A stretch of 64,000 nt of DNA from Primulina eburnea (GCF_022965805.1 NC_133101.1:372001-436000); one strand, 5' to 3'; positions 30,274 to 42,221 are shown, counted from the first letter of the stretch. Notes: generated by a model not told the origin, from the letters alone. Numbers and translations are program-made.

Positions 30274-30647
30274 TAACCATTGATCGATAAGGGCCATCGC
30301 AATACACAGGACAATATCATCTGTTATCACTCTGCCTCTAGATGCAAAACAAGCGGCCCAAAATGTCTTCAGTGTAAGTTTAAAAAACTGGTGTATATGA
30401 TATATGTGTTGAAGCATGATGATAGGCGGCCTGTTTGTGCATATTTCCACTGCTTTAGGATGCTTGGATTTGGATTTTCTAACAAGTGCGTGCTGCTTTT
30501 GTATCAGTTGTACGAAGTCATTGACTGCATGCCGAAACAAATTACAGTCTCCGACTATAACCACCCCTTTTGTCCTGAGAACAGAAGAAAGAGCTGCAAA
30601 AAGAAAACAGGCCAGTCATAATACACTCTATCTCCAATTCCAATTTA
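30274..30647 (+). pseudogene. Captured TPX2-exon fragment of a WVD2-like gene
   Basis: This segment repeats 23904-24173 (intron 4 end, exon 5 and intron 5 start of the WVD2-like gene) with few substitutions. It keeps the frame TKSLTACRNKLQSPTITTPF and LRTEERAAKRKQ and both flanking splice sites. It carries about 95 bp of extra intron sequence (30305-30400) absent from the local gene. So it came either from a longer ancestral version or from a paralogue. No other exons of the gene accompany it, so it cannot make a WVD2-like protein. Confidence 0.88.
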
Positions 30648-31531
30648 TGAGCATAGGCAATTCCAAAAAGAAAACACCAGTGTGGAGAAAGGAAAAAGTC
30701 TTGCAGAATCAGAGGGGTTGTTTTTCATGGAAACATAGGCATTGAACTCCATTAAGCTTTTGAGATTGTTGTTCATGAGATTTATGATAACGTCTGCGGT
30801 AAAGATGTCACCATTCTAAAACTATGTCATACATCTATTGTCTTTTGGTTGATTTTTATTTACAAAATGTCAATTTTTATTTATTTAACGCTTTTTTTTC
30901 ATTTTACCATTTAATTTTTTCTTTCTTTTTTGTTTTGTTTTTAGTTACAAATACGCTATGTTTAATCTCATATACAGTAAACTGAAATACTCTGCTATAT
31001 TGGAAAAAGTCATCATAGAGTTGATAATATAATGTCATGACAAGACAATAAGGTAGTTCTTATAAAAGTCCACCTTTAAGTAGGGGGGTTATTAATATTT
31101 TTGTACAACGAAAATTCGACAAATTTAAAATCCAAGAATTTTGAGGAGAAGTGAAATAGATTTTTGTATGAATTTTAATGATCATAAAATTGTGTCAAAA
31201 TTCCAAGATGTGATTTGGTTCTAATTCAAACTTTTTAACATGCGAGAAATTATCAAGAGTTTTTATTTATTGGAAGTTGATCCAAGTAAGGGTAATGAAT
31301 TCTTTGTTAAAAAGAATAAGCAGAAAATTTCATCTTATAGCTGATGTGAGAAGAAAAACCTTCAATATGAAGAGTCCAAGGATGTTTGTTCTTGTGAGCG
31401 ATAGAAATAAAAACTCCGTTTTTAAAGTAGCATCCATATCATGTACGGATAGTTGATATTTTAAATAAAACATGGATATGATAAATGTTATAATATTGAC
31501 CGTAAAATAGTTTAATGTAAACATCGAAACA
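30648..31531. other. Intergenic, AT-rich
   Basis: No gene, inverted repeat or array was recognised in this stretch. Confidence 0.4.
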
Positions 31532-31730
31532 ATGTAGCAGGAGTGAGTCTCATGTAAGACCGTCTCATGGATCTTAATCTGTGAGACGGGTCAACCCTAC
31601 CCATATTCACAATAAAAAGTAATACTCTTAGCATAAAAAGTAATACTTTTTCATGGATAATCCAAATAAGAGATCCGTCTCACAAATACGACCCGTGAGA
31701 CCGTCTCACATAAGTTTTGTCATGTAGCAG
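31532..31730. mobile_element. MITE with 9-bp target-site duplication (Mutator-like)
   Basis: A 181-bp element at 31541-31721 is flanked by the 9-bp direct repeat ATGTAGCAG (31532-31540 and 31722-31730). Its ends are imperfect inverted copies: left GAGTGAGTCTCATGTAAGAC, right in reverse complement GACAAAACTTATGTGAGACG. Internally there are several GACCGTCTCA/GTGAGACGG motifs that can pair. A 9-bp duplication is the signature of Mutator-like transposition. No coding capacity. Confidence 0.8.
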
Positions 31731-32149
31731 CCCCTCTTAAATCAATAAAATGAAACCAGGATTTTAGCATTTAATGTTTTGTTTTAGAGCATCGATTATA
31801 TTCTAATCTAACTATTGAAATATCGAAAATAATCCTTTACCAATTTTCATTTCGCACGTGTTTTTTAAACTAAAAAAAAAGAATCATTTACTTTCCCTGC
31901 AAAAAATGCAATGCGAGCCTTAAATTCGCAAGAAAGTATTAATAGGAAATCAAGAAATGGAATGAATCCCAGGTCAAACTTGGGTCCAGACATGGTATTT
32001 CCCATACAATGTTATGTCTGATAATAAATTCGGAGAACACAGTGGAACAGCTGATTACTACAAGCAAAATTGCAAATAAGTTGGAATCAATTGCTTCCAA
32101 ATATGGCTTGAGACCCATCTCTTTCTCCTTTTTGCATTTCGTTTCATGA
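31731..32149. other. Intergenic
   Basis: Nothing beyond AT-rich sequence was recognised. Confidence 0.35.
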
Positions 32150-32783
32150 ACCTGGCACATAACCATACAACTTTAGATAGACTACAAGTACATCAATGAC
32201 CTACTATAAAAACCAGCCACCAGACGAGGGACAGAATATTAAATAAAACAAAACATACAAACCAGGGGAAGAAGAAGAAAAAGAAGAAGAAGAAGAAGAA
32301 GACAACCGTTATTAAAAAAGTAGCATCATATAACTAATCGTAAAAATATTATTTTAGATGAGAAAAAAGCAAAGCAGAACAAGAGGACATAAAGAAGCAA
32401 ACTGATGAAACACAAAAACCCACAAACATTAGTGAAGGCACATAACCATAAAGCTTTAGATAGACTACTGGTAAACCAGCCATCAGACCAATAATTACAA
32501 TACCCAGGGACATATACAAACCAAAAAAATAATAGGAAATCTGTTATTAAAAAAGTAGCAACGTATAACTTATCACAAGAATGTTATCTTACACAAGAAA
32601 AAGCAAAGCAGAACAAACTCCACAAACAGAGGAAATGAAGAAGCAAACAAACAAAGAAATAAAGAGGGAATCAAAGAGGAGGAGACTAATGCAATCAAGA
32701 ATAAATGCAACGAACACAAAACCATAAAGTAATACCATTAATGAAGGCACATAGCCATAAAACTTTAGATAGATATAGATTAT
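32150..32783. repeat. Tandem duplication, about 280 bp units, with a GAA microsatellite
   Basis: The block starting GGCACATAACCATA at about 32154 recurs at about 32438 and partially at about 32747. Shared pieces include ACTTTAGATAGA, GTTATTAAAAAAGTAGCA and AAAAAGCAAAGCAGAACAA. The first copy carries a GAA-rich tract (32270-32301). No ORF of note. Confidence 0.7.
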
Positions 32784-33560
32784 TGTAATGTCCCAAAATT
32801 TCTATAAGCAGATTTCTTTGGTTTAAGTATTAAGAAATCATACAGACTTTAACCAAAAATCGAGAAAGTCATTCGAGATTATTCGAGAGACGGTTTTTGG
32901 GAAAAGAAATGTTAACTTTCAGTTAAAGGACATTTTATTTTATAACCTAAATTAAGGGTTAAAATATTTAGTAGTGAAATTTTAGCTTGGGAATTCATAT
33001 CTATACTAATAATAAAACAAGAGGCCCTAATATAACTAACTTTTGGTGAAGTCTTTTCCTAATCTCAGAATCGCCCTTCGCACATTTTCACTTTAATACT
33101 TACAATTTGTTCTTAAATTTGACATTAAAAAAAGGAAAAAAAAAATCATTATCAAAATTTTTAAGAACAAATTATGCACAATACATGATATTCATATGAT
33201 TATGTTACACACACAAAGTGTGTGCATAGTGGCTAGCATAAATTTGTTAAGTTACTCTATAAAATGAAATAACTCGGTTATAATAATTACATTTAACGAT
33301 CAGACTAACTTTTTGCGCGTAATAGTCTGACATTCAAATAGTGCTATTTAATCGCCTAACCAAAAAATGGCTTAAATTTATATAATTAGGAAATTAGTAT
33401 AGTGAATTATAAGAAAATGATTTCATAATTCTTAATTAATCGTAGTCAATTACTGCGATTAAAATAAGAGGCGAGAGGACTAATGAACTTCTCTTCAGCT
33501 TTCCAGTGAGCTTGAGCTGCTATTATGAATTCTGGGAAAGAAATTGATGCCCAAAGTTCT
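32784..33560 (+). mobile_element. LTR-like remnant interrupted by a mini-Helitron
   Basis: TGTAATGTCCCAAAATTTC at 32784 has the look of the start of a gypsy-type LTR. The unit appears to continue on both sides of the Helitron at 33000-33236. No second LTR or internal domain was found, so this is at most a solo-LTR remnant; its right end is undefined. Confidence 0.3.
33000..33236 (+). mobile_element. Mini-Helitron, 237 bp, non-autonomous
   Basis: It starts TCTATACTAATAATAAAAC after an A. It ends with a perfect GC-type hairpin (CACACACAAAGTGTGTG) followed seven bases later by CTAG, the canonical Helitron 3' end. There are no terminal inverted repeats and no target duplication, as expected. The base after CTAG is C rather than the usual T. 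Confidence 0.7.
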
Positions 33561-34412
33561 AATTTCTCAGCCCAAAATAAGAATTAGATTCGCCCATGGG
33601 ATTTGTTAAAACGGAATTGCTACAGCCTATGCCGAGCTATCTTCCAAGTTCCAACGATCAGTGATTATATTGATTATTCTTATAAAATTAAATATTCTTT
33701 AAGTTTATTTTAAGTAGATAATTTAACATTATTAAAAGAATTTTAAAATATATCAACTAAATTGTTTGCTTCAAATCTGAGATGGGGAGAACATATTCCA
33801 ATGATAAGCACAATTCCACATCTCAAATAATTTTTTCTCCAAAACATACAATGAAATATTGAGAAAATTCGTACAATAGAAATTCAATGCTGGAAATAAG
33901 ACATGTCACTCGACTAATTTAAGTCCAACTGAAACTACAAAAGCTATGACAATGAAGTTCAAATGGTTCTGCGTCTTTTTCAAGAATCCCAACAATCTGT
34001 ACGATTCACAAAACCAAACACCACTGTTAATCAAACTAAAGTATTCTAAGATTTCTCTTAACCAGACGTCCAGACCACGAGGCAGGCAATACAGAATCAG
34101 GCACACAATTTATTCTGTTGACTACTTTCTAAACTGCAAGTAATGATTCCCTAATTGGTGAGTGACATCAAGATTTAGTGCGAATGGTTCACGTCGAGTC
34201 TATCACTTCACTCTAGCCATTTCTAGATTTGATGCATCTCTTAACCACCATCTTTGATACTTACTTCAGCTAAATGAAAGCACATTACTGAGAATCATTA
34301 AAAAAAGCCAACATAATTTGAGAGACTCAGAAAGTAAAGGTATGGTGAAATATAAAATTACCTTTGACCACGGAAAAGACCTGAGAGAGATCTGTTCAAA
34401 ATGCAATCTCAG
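33561..34412. other. Intergenic, 3' flank of the chimeric NLR
   Basis: No gene or mobile element was recognised; small ORFs near 33906-34143 have no domain character. Confidence 0.35.
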
Positions 34413-37400
34413 CTATTTCGTATGGATCTTCACGCCATCGAGATAAACAGCAGGCACATGAGCAATCTTGCACCAATCTTCACCTTCATCTTTGCTGCAT
34501 CGTCCTTCTAATTTGGGACAATCTTCGATCATTAATGTTTCAAGGGTGGATGGAAATCCACCATCAGGCAAACATGAGAGTTCAGGACAATTGCATAATT
34601 GCATACAATTAAGAGAGTTCAAATGTGACAGAAAAGGAAGGCACTTGAATTTCTGACACGATTCGATACTGAGATCCAAGAGACGGGGAAAATCGCCGAT
34701 TCTTATTTCTGTCCATTTTTCCAATTTCGGCATTCCATAAAATGACAGTTTCTCGAGCATAGGAAATGAGGGTTGATTCTTATCAATTTGTTCCCCACAA
34801 AAGAGGTTGTTGATTTCTAGCACCTCATTCATTCCAACAACACTGAGAAACTTTAGAGATGGCAATTGTCCAAGAGATGGAAGGTTGTCACAATATATAC
34901 ACATATAGAGGGTTATACTAACCAATTCATCATAAGACGGCTTGCTTACCCAACTCGGGAATTTTCCACCGCTGTAATAGCATACTTCTATCTCTTGGAT
35001 GCCCAAAGTTGGTTCAAGGCATGCTAGTATTTCCTCTTCAATTGGATTCTTCTCATATTGAAGATCCACCCACCAAAATTCTATTTTTCTGAGGTCATGT
35101 TTGCAGCAAAGAGAAGCATCTGCAGCCTTAGCAGGAGATTTAACATTTTCAAGATTCGAAATTCGAAGTGATCCGCTCAATTTGTTCATGTGTTTCAACT
35201 CATTTATGTTATGGCCATCGTCTTGGCCAACCAAAAATGTCCTTAAAGTGCGTAACTCTGACAGATTTCCCATACCTTCTGGCATTGAGTCCAACTGGCC
35301 AGCAACATCAAGAATCAAATGGCGCAGGTTAATCAACTCTTTCGTACGATTAGGCAGTCGAGATAGGGACTTACATTTGTCAAGTTTTAAAGTTTGCAGA
35401 TTGGTCAGATTGCACATTTTCTCAGGCAACGATATAATTGATGTCTCAGACATATCAAGAAATCGCAACGCCTTTGAATTTTCAATAGAACATGGCAAGT
35501 GCGACACATCAGTACGACTTATATTTAACATCCTTAATGCCTTAAGCTCCAGAAACAAATCAGAAGGTAAGAAGAATTTAACAATAGAACTGCGGCAACC
35601 ATGGATTATGAGAGTATGAAGATGGCTCAACTTTTTTATGATCCCAAAATTGATTTGGTCAATAAACTTGAAGGACAAGGACAAATGTTCGAGTTCAGAC
35701 ACATCGACATGGCTACTATCCAATTCTTTCGTAACCCGAGATCCTACGGGATGATTTTGAAGGAATTCATTCATCTCATCACCAACTTTGTATTTGTTTT
35801 TATAAAGTCCATCATATTCATACCCAATGCGAGCAACGTATTTAAGCTTCAACAATATATCAAAGCACTGAATGCATGCTTCCTCGACGAATACACTGTT
35901 TCCTGCTATCGTTCCCCCTTGAGCAATCCATTGCCAAACTAGAATGTCCTTGGTGAATTCATACGCTGATGGAAATAACGAACAATATCTAATGCAGTCT
36001 TTCGTGTATCTGTTGTTAAACAATATGTCCATTGATATTCCTAGATTTTCCTTGCAGTTAATTTCACCTTTTTGACCTTCCAGAACTATCATGGAAACGC
36101 CTTCACTATAGCCTCTTGGAAGATCTTCAATACCCCGTTCCGGTGTGGTGCTTCGATTCGAAGTTGAGAGCAAAATCTGTCTCAAAATATTGGGAAAAAA
36201 ATTGAAACTGAAATCTGTCAGTGTATAAATAAAAATAAAAAATAAAAATTAATAGAATGTAATTTACCACATGATCTTTTGATTAAAAACAATAATGTCC
36301 AAACTTTATTCGACAACTCTGCTATAGTCAATGAATACGAGAAAGTCATATTCAAATTGAGAAAGGGAAATATACATAAATAGTGCCTGTTATAGATGCG
36401 ATCATGTTAAGTAAGTACTGCAATTTTAAAATATCATTATGCATTGATATTTTCTTTATACTTTTGACATATATATCATTATGCATTGATATTTTTCTTT
36501 TATACTTTTTGACATATATAGTTGATAGAACAATTTCATCTAACCCCTATAGATCAATGGTTATGCTACTAAAAAAATATTTGATCTCAAAATGATCGAA
36601 TCAATACTACTGCAATATCATATTACCTGAAGAATATCTGGATTCTTAGCCATGAATAAGTCCTTCAAGATGCTACAAACGCTACACAAGTCAACATCAC
36701 CCTTTTTATTTGGCTTGCAAATCACCATGAGACTTCTATCAATTAGATCTTTCAGAAACTCCTCAGCCACTTCTTCAGGACTTTTAGAACCAAGTTGATT
36801 TACCAGTCCCTCATCAATCCAAAGCGTGATGATTCGGGGGACTGAGAGTTCATAATCTTCTGCCAAGATTATCATGGAACGGATGCATGCTCTCAGATGA
36901 TCTGGCAAGTACATGTAGATCAAGGAGAAAATCCCCTTCAACTGTTCCTCAGAAGTTGTGGATGACTTCATAGTCCTCGCAATAAGCTGCCAGTCATCTT
37001 TAGTCCTGCGAACTTTGGAGAGAAGGCCACCAATCACAAGAATTGCAAGGGGAATTCCTCCACAATTCCCTAACATAATTTCTGCAGCATACTCAAGCTC
37101 ATGAGGGCAATCTTCGTCCCCAAAAACTTTGATACAAAACAGAGTCCAGCTCATTTTGGGTGTAAGAAGACTCATGTTGTGAATCTTGGAAAACCGGTCT
37201 TTAAGATCCATCTCCAACAGCCTAGTCGTTAAAATGATCCGGCTCTTTATATTATCATTAGGAAATGATCTTTTGATGTCATCCCAGACCTGGATATCCC
37301 ACACATCATCCAATACAATGAAGTACCTCTTACCCTTTAAACTTCTGTAAAGAATATCTGTTAATTGTTCAATGCTCTTGTCATCCAGTTCATCTTCGAT

Positions 37401-38099
37401 AGGTCTCAACGAATCCAGAATACCCTTCATCATTTTGTGCGCATTATTTGTTCGAGAAAATGATACCCAAGCATGAATTTTGAAACTATGATGAATGGCC
37501 GGGTTCTCAAACAAATTTCTTGCGAGAGTAGTCTTACCAGTTCCAGTCATCCCAACAATCGTCATGACTTCGAGATGATATGGTGATCCAAGTAGCCAAT
37601 CTTTAATTTGTAAAAAGTCTTCATGGAATCCAACCATAGAGCTTTCGTGATTCCAATCAAATCCCAGAGAGTCCTCAATAGAATCCAACATTTCCTGTTG
37701 CTCCAATTGATCCATAAGTTCAGAGTTCCTATCCAAATCCTCAGTTGTGGAGTTGGGTAACGACATTGGACAAAAATAGTTTATATCCAGCAATTCCATG
37801 GTGGATTTCAAAATCGAATCGAATTCTTCCACTATCCCCTGCAACTGCTGTTCAAATTCCACCCCCAGATGATCACGAGATTCCTTTGACAGGTGAACAG
37901 AAATAATATCTTCTGCTTGATGGGCCGCCCCGATGATTCGCCGTTTCAATTTCCAGCCGTCTAAGGTTCGTACGAGGCAAGAATCTACCGCAACTTCCAT
38001 CAAGAAACGAACCTTTTCCTGGAGACAGCAAATTTGTTTCCCAAGACGCTGAATCCTCTTCAATGATGAGACGAGAGAAGCTAGGGCAGCGGAAGCCAT
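34413..38099 (-). CDS. Chimeric NLR: R1-type CC-NB-ARC joined to a second winged helix and RGA-type LRRs
   Basis: Two exons, 38099-36627 and 36176-34413, join in phase (CAG/GTAATA donor, GAGACAG acceptor) to give 1078 residues. Exon 1 is an R1/late-blight-type NLR: MASAALASLVSSLKRI start, Rx-like CC with AAHQAEDII, P-loop GMTGTGKTTLARNLF at about 183, kinase-2 YFIVLDDVWD, RNBS-B SRIILTTR, GIPLAILVIGGLLSK. It also holds a winged helix with IILAEDYELSVPRIITLWID at about 405. Exon 2 brings another winged-helix signature, CIRYCSLFPSAYEFTKDILV, at about 555, then 10 or more LRRs of RGA style (LRMLNISRTDVSHLPCSIEN, LRFLDMSETSIISLPEKMCN). No classical MHD motif was seen at the end of exon 1 (CSVCSILKDLF occupies its place). 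Alternatively, exon 1 alone may read through to a stop at 36618. A copia LTR lies about 450 bp upstream in the same orientation. Confidence 0.8.
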
Positions 38100-38551
38100 C
38101 TGTAGTTTTCTCAAACAAAATATGAGAGAGCTTTGTACCTTTAGCCTGAATCCAACAAAAGAAATCAAATAAAATAATAAATAATTTGAACATTTTATCT
38201 TCGGAGGAGTATTTAGTAATTTAGTGTTTTTAGTTACCATTAAACAATAAGTATTTTTTATTTTATTCAAACGTGTTTGAACATAAAAATATTTTTGTAA
38301 ATACCTTGTATCGTATTATCATAAATCATATTTTTATTCTCGATCATTTATGAAATTGTCATATTATAAGTGTGTAAAGTATATAATTGAATGAAAATGA
38401 GAAAATATGTTGTGATAATAAAATATTATATTAGTAATTGATTTGTGTTTGAATTTTGAAAGGTGTGATGAACCGCAATAGAGAAATGATACATGTTACG
38501 ATTTCTAACATAATTATCTGAGTATTATTTCAAATGAAATGAAACCAATTT
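38100..38551. promoter_or_regulatory. Promoter region of the chimeric NLR, between gene and LTR
   Basis: About 450 bp of AT-rich DNA separates the NLR start codon (38099) from the copia 3' LTR. It is the presumed promoter and leader. No precise element could be assigned. Confidence 0.35.
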
Positions 38552-38739
38552 CATTAAAAACCAATCTCGCGGAAAGAAAAAAGAGAACAAAACTTCCTCT
38601 CAAAACTTCCGGTGGAAAGAAATATTATTGCGGGAAAAAATTGAATCGAATTCAAAGTGTACAATTATTTATACTAAACAAAAGAAGATAAAGCGCATTT
38701 CAACAAAAACGTGTTTACTAATTTCTTTAACTATCAACA
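38552..38739 (-). repeat. Copia 3' LTR
   Basis: It matches 45040-45210 almost base for base (for example GGAAAGAAAAAAGAGAACAA and GTACAATTATTTATACTAAA). It lacks the internal duplication seen in the 5' LTR, and its outer end diverges after ATCTCG. Confidence 0.85.
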
Positions 38740-38746
38740 CTCCCCT

Positions 38747-40675
38747 TCAAGATTGGTGTAGGTTGGTGACACCAATCTTGGACAGTAGATAAGAATGTTG
38801 CTCACGACTTAAGCCCTTAGTGAAAATATCGGCGAGTTGTTCGGTAGTGGGAATGTATTCTGTCTTGATCACACCGTTCTTGATCTTTTCCCTAATCAAG
38901 TGGCAATCAATCTCTATATGTTTGGTACGTTCATGGTATAATGGATTAGCCGCAATGTGTATAGCCGCTTGATTATCACAATACAAGGTTGGCGTCGTGC
39001 TCAATGTTATCCCCATATCTGTTAGTAATCCAAGTATACAAGTCAGCTCACAAGTTGTGCTTGCCATTGCTCAATACTCCGCTTCAGCAGACGAACGCGA
39101 CATCGTACTCTGTTTCTTAGATTTCCAGGAGATCAGAGAGCTTCCCAACTTGACACAATAACCTGTAACCGAGCGACGTGTCATTGGACATGCTGCCCAA
39201 TCAGAATCACAATAAGCAAGCAATGAGAAAGTGTTATTGGCTGACAGCATAATTCCCAGACTAGGCGCAGACTTTAGATAGCGTAGCATACGTAGAGCTG
39301 CATCCATGTGTGATTTCTTTGGCGCATGCATAAATTGACTAAGAACTTGTACAACATAACAAATGTCTGGTCTGGTAATAGTAAAATAAATGAGCCTCCC
39401 AACCAATCTTTTATAAACACCAGAGTCAGCTAGTAAGTTATCATCAAGCTCACTGACAGAATCTTGTCGATTGAACTCATCCAGTGCATGACTTGTGAGT
39501 TTCTGATGCTGCACAACAGGAGTGTCACAAGTTCTAGCACCTGTAAAACCAGAATCAGCTAATAATTCTAACACATATTTGCGTTGATTTAGGTAAATCC
39601 CCTCCTTGGACCGAGCCACTTCAATGCCAAGGAAATAACGCAAGTATCCAAGATCTTTAATATGAATGTGAGAATGTAAAAACTTTTTGAGATCCGAAAT
39701 GGCTTGTTCATCAGTTCCAGTAACTACAATGTCATCGACATAGACCAGCAATAATGTAATATACAAAGAGTCACGCTTGGTGATAAGGGAATGATCATGA
39801 GGCGACTGGACAAAACCTTCCAGGTGCATAACACTAGCAAACTTAGTGTTCCATTGGCGTGAGGCCTGTTTGAGGCCATAAAGGGACTTGAAAAGTCGAC
39901 AAACACGTTGCTCCCCTTGTGTAGAAAGACCAGGTGGGACCTGCATATACACTTCTTCATCCAAATCTCCTTGGAGAAAGGCATTAGTCACATCCATTTG
40001 ATAGAGAGGCCAATTCTTTTCTGCCGCAATACTTATCAGACATCTTATAGTGACAATCTTGGCGGTAGGAGAAAAGGTATCATGATAATCGATCCCCTCT
40101 TGTTGTGTGTAGCCCTTGGCGACAAGACGTGCTTTAAAGCGATCAACTGTGCCATCAGGTTGTCGTTTAATCTTATAAACCCATCGACAACCAATAGCTC
40201 TTTTGCCAATTGGCAATGGCATTAAATCCCAAGTGTGATTTAATTTCAATGCTGCTAGTTCTAAATCCATAGCTGCCTTCCACCTAGGGTCCAAGACAGC
40301 CTCATGGTAAGAGTTAGGTTCTCTGTCAGCATAAATGGAAGCCAAGAAAGATTGATAAGGTTTAGAAAATTTAGTATAGGTGAGATATTGAGTGAGGGGA
40401 TATTTGGAAGTGGCCAGATTACTGTGAGATAATGTAGGACATGAGTAGTCTTTTGTCCAAACAGGAGGCTTAGATACTCGCAAGGATCGTTTCTGAGGCT
40501 GAGAATTTGTGGGAATCGCAAGAGGATCAGGAGGTTGAGTTGAAGGATCAACAAAATTAAAAGGCGCAGGAGGTATATCTTCAACGCATTCTGACTGAAG
40601 TGAGGCATTATGTGGAGGAAAGATAGGCAAAGATGGATTAGGATTTAGGAGTGGCGAAGGGAAAGATATTTTCAT
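38747..40675 (-). pseudogene. Copia reverse transcriptase and RNase H region
   Basis: The frame 40675-39071 carries the copia RT: KARLVAKGYTQQEGIDYHDT, QMDVTNAFLQGDL, LYGLKQASRQW and the catalytic YVDD. RNase H begins in the same frame (YCDSDWAACP) and is cut by one in-frame TGA at 39068-39070, where the family has CGA, then resumes at 39067-38747 with the ADIFTKGL end. A single point mutation therefore splits the polyprotein here. Neighbouring frames on both strands are shadows. Confidence 0.9.
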
Positions 40676-41481
40676 GGAATATTACATCTCTTGACACAAA
40701 AAACTTCTTAGCACTGAGACTCATAACTCTATAGCCCTTTTGAGTGTTCGAATAACCCAAGAACACACAAGGATTTGCTCGAGCAGAGAATTTGTCCTTG
40801 ATAGTCAGTGAAGTTGCATAGCACAAGCACCCAAAGACACGAAGATGATCAAAGGAAGGAGGTTTATGAAACAACATTTCATATGGTGTCTTGGATTTTA
40901 TCAGCGGACTAGGAGTACGATTAACAAGATAGCAAGAAGTTAAAACACAATATCCCAAAAATTTTAATGGTAATGAGGACTGAAAATGAAGATCTCGAGC
41001 TATATCTAATATGTGTCTATGTTTGTGTTCAACCACTCCAGTTTTGTTGTGGGGTGTAAGGGCAAGAACTTTGATGTAGTATGCCTAAGGAGTTGAACAA
41101 CAAAGTGCAGGCATTTTTGAAGAAGTCACTCGCATTATCAGTTCGAATGATCTTCACACGGGCAGAGAATTGGGTATGGACCATTTGGAAAAAATCTTGT
41201 AAAAGCAGCACAACCTCAACCTTAAAATGCATAAGATAAACCCATGTTGCTCTGGAAAAATCATCCACTATTGTGAGGAAATATCGATCCCCATTATGTG
41301 TGGGGGTATGAAAGGGGCCCCAAATGTCAACATGTATCAAATCAAAGCAACAAGATGAGTGAGATGAACTCTTGGGAGGAAACTTAATTCTGGTTTGCTT
41401 AGACATTGGACAAACGGAACAATGAGGGAGACTTACAGACTTTGGCATAAAGGGTAACATTTGCATTCTGAGTATAGACAT
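40638..41481 (-). pseudogene. Copia integrase core and C-terminal part
   Basis: Two overlapping frames, 41481-41029 and 41036-40638, form one integrase with a small frame change in the QQN...VVEHKHRH block. It contains the Asp of DLIHVDIWGPF, the Asp of RTDNASDFF and the Glu of VVEHKHRHI, followed by the copia FGCLCYA and FLGYSNTQKGYR blocks. It is non-functional as a polyprotein because of the frame change. Confidence 0.88.
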
Positions 41482-41601
41482 ATGTCTCCCAAACGTTTGT
41501 GCTAAACAAAATGATCATTAGACACAGTGTTATTACAAACAGAATTAGAAAATGGAACAGAATGTACTAGGCTGGTGCTAGAGCTTGAAAAAGATCTTGT
41601 G

Positions 41602-42186
41602 TCAAGATGGTAAAGTCCTATTGAATTCTTTACCAATCCCCATTAATCTCCCAGTCCTGAGGTCCTGAAATAGGCAAAAATGAGGGTAAAGTGTAACAAA
41701 ACAATTGTGATCTTTGGTGAATTTGCATATGGAAAGTAGGTTGAAATTAAAATCTGGCATGTGTAAAACGTGGTTAAGGGTGATGCTATCACTGAATAAA
41801 ACAGAACCTATCCTATTAACACGAGCCTTGGAACCATTTGGTAGTCTCACAGACCTAGGGGAAGTTGCTACAGATTTATAGCTCAGCAACATATCCGAAT
41901 TTCCAATCATATGCTCATTGGCACCACTGTCAATTATCCAATGCAATGAAAGAGTTGTGTTAGGAGGTGTACCTGCCATATTCACAACTGGTTCGACAGT
42001 AGAAGGAGACGTGTGAGTCCCTAGCATCTTTAAGATCTCTGCATACTGAGCAAGGGTGAAAATTGAAGTAGTCGCTGCCTTGAACTCTTCTGGGCTAGGC
42101 TGAGTGACAGTGTAGGTTTGTGCCATATCAGTCAAGTTAGCATATGGTTTCTGAGTTCTAGAGGGATCCTTATATGCTCTGCCCAT
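41602..42186 (-). pseudogene. Copia gag C-terminus, protease and pre-integrase region
   Basis: This includes the aspartic protease signature WIIDSGANEHM and the downstream LNHVLHMPDFNFNLLSICKF block that precedes integrase in copia elements. It stops at 41602, and about 120 bp of shifted sequence with stops follows before the integrase frame. Confidence 0.85.
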
Positions 42187-42221
42187 TTGTCCTCATTTTC
42201 TGTTGTTATTGGCTTTGTGCA

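Noticed and set aside
30262..30564. 100-codon minus-strand ORF over the captured TPX2 fragment
   Set aside because: The matching part is simply the antisense of the TPX2 exon; only the 95-bp extra segment is kept as a separate low-interest note.
34468..35942. Plus-strand ORFs of up to 172 codons
   Set aside because: They are antisense shadows of the LRR exon of the chimeric NLR.
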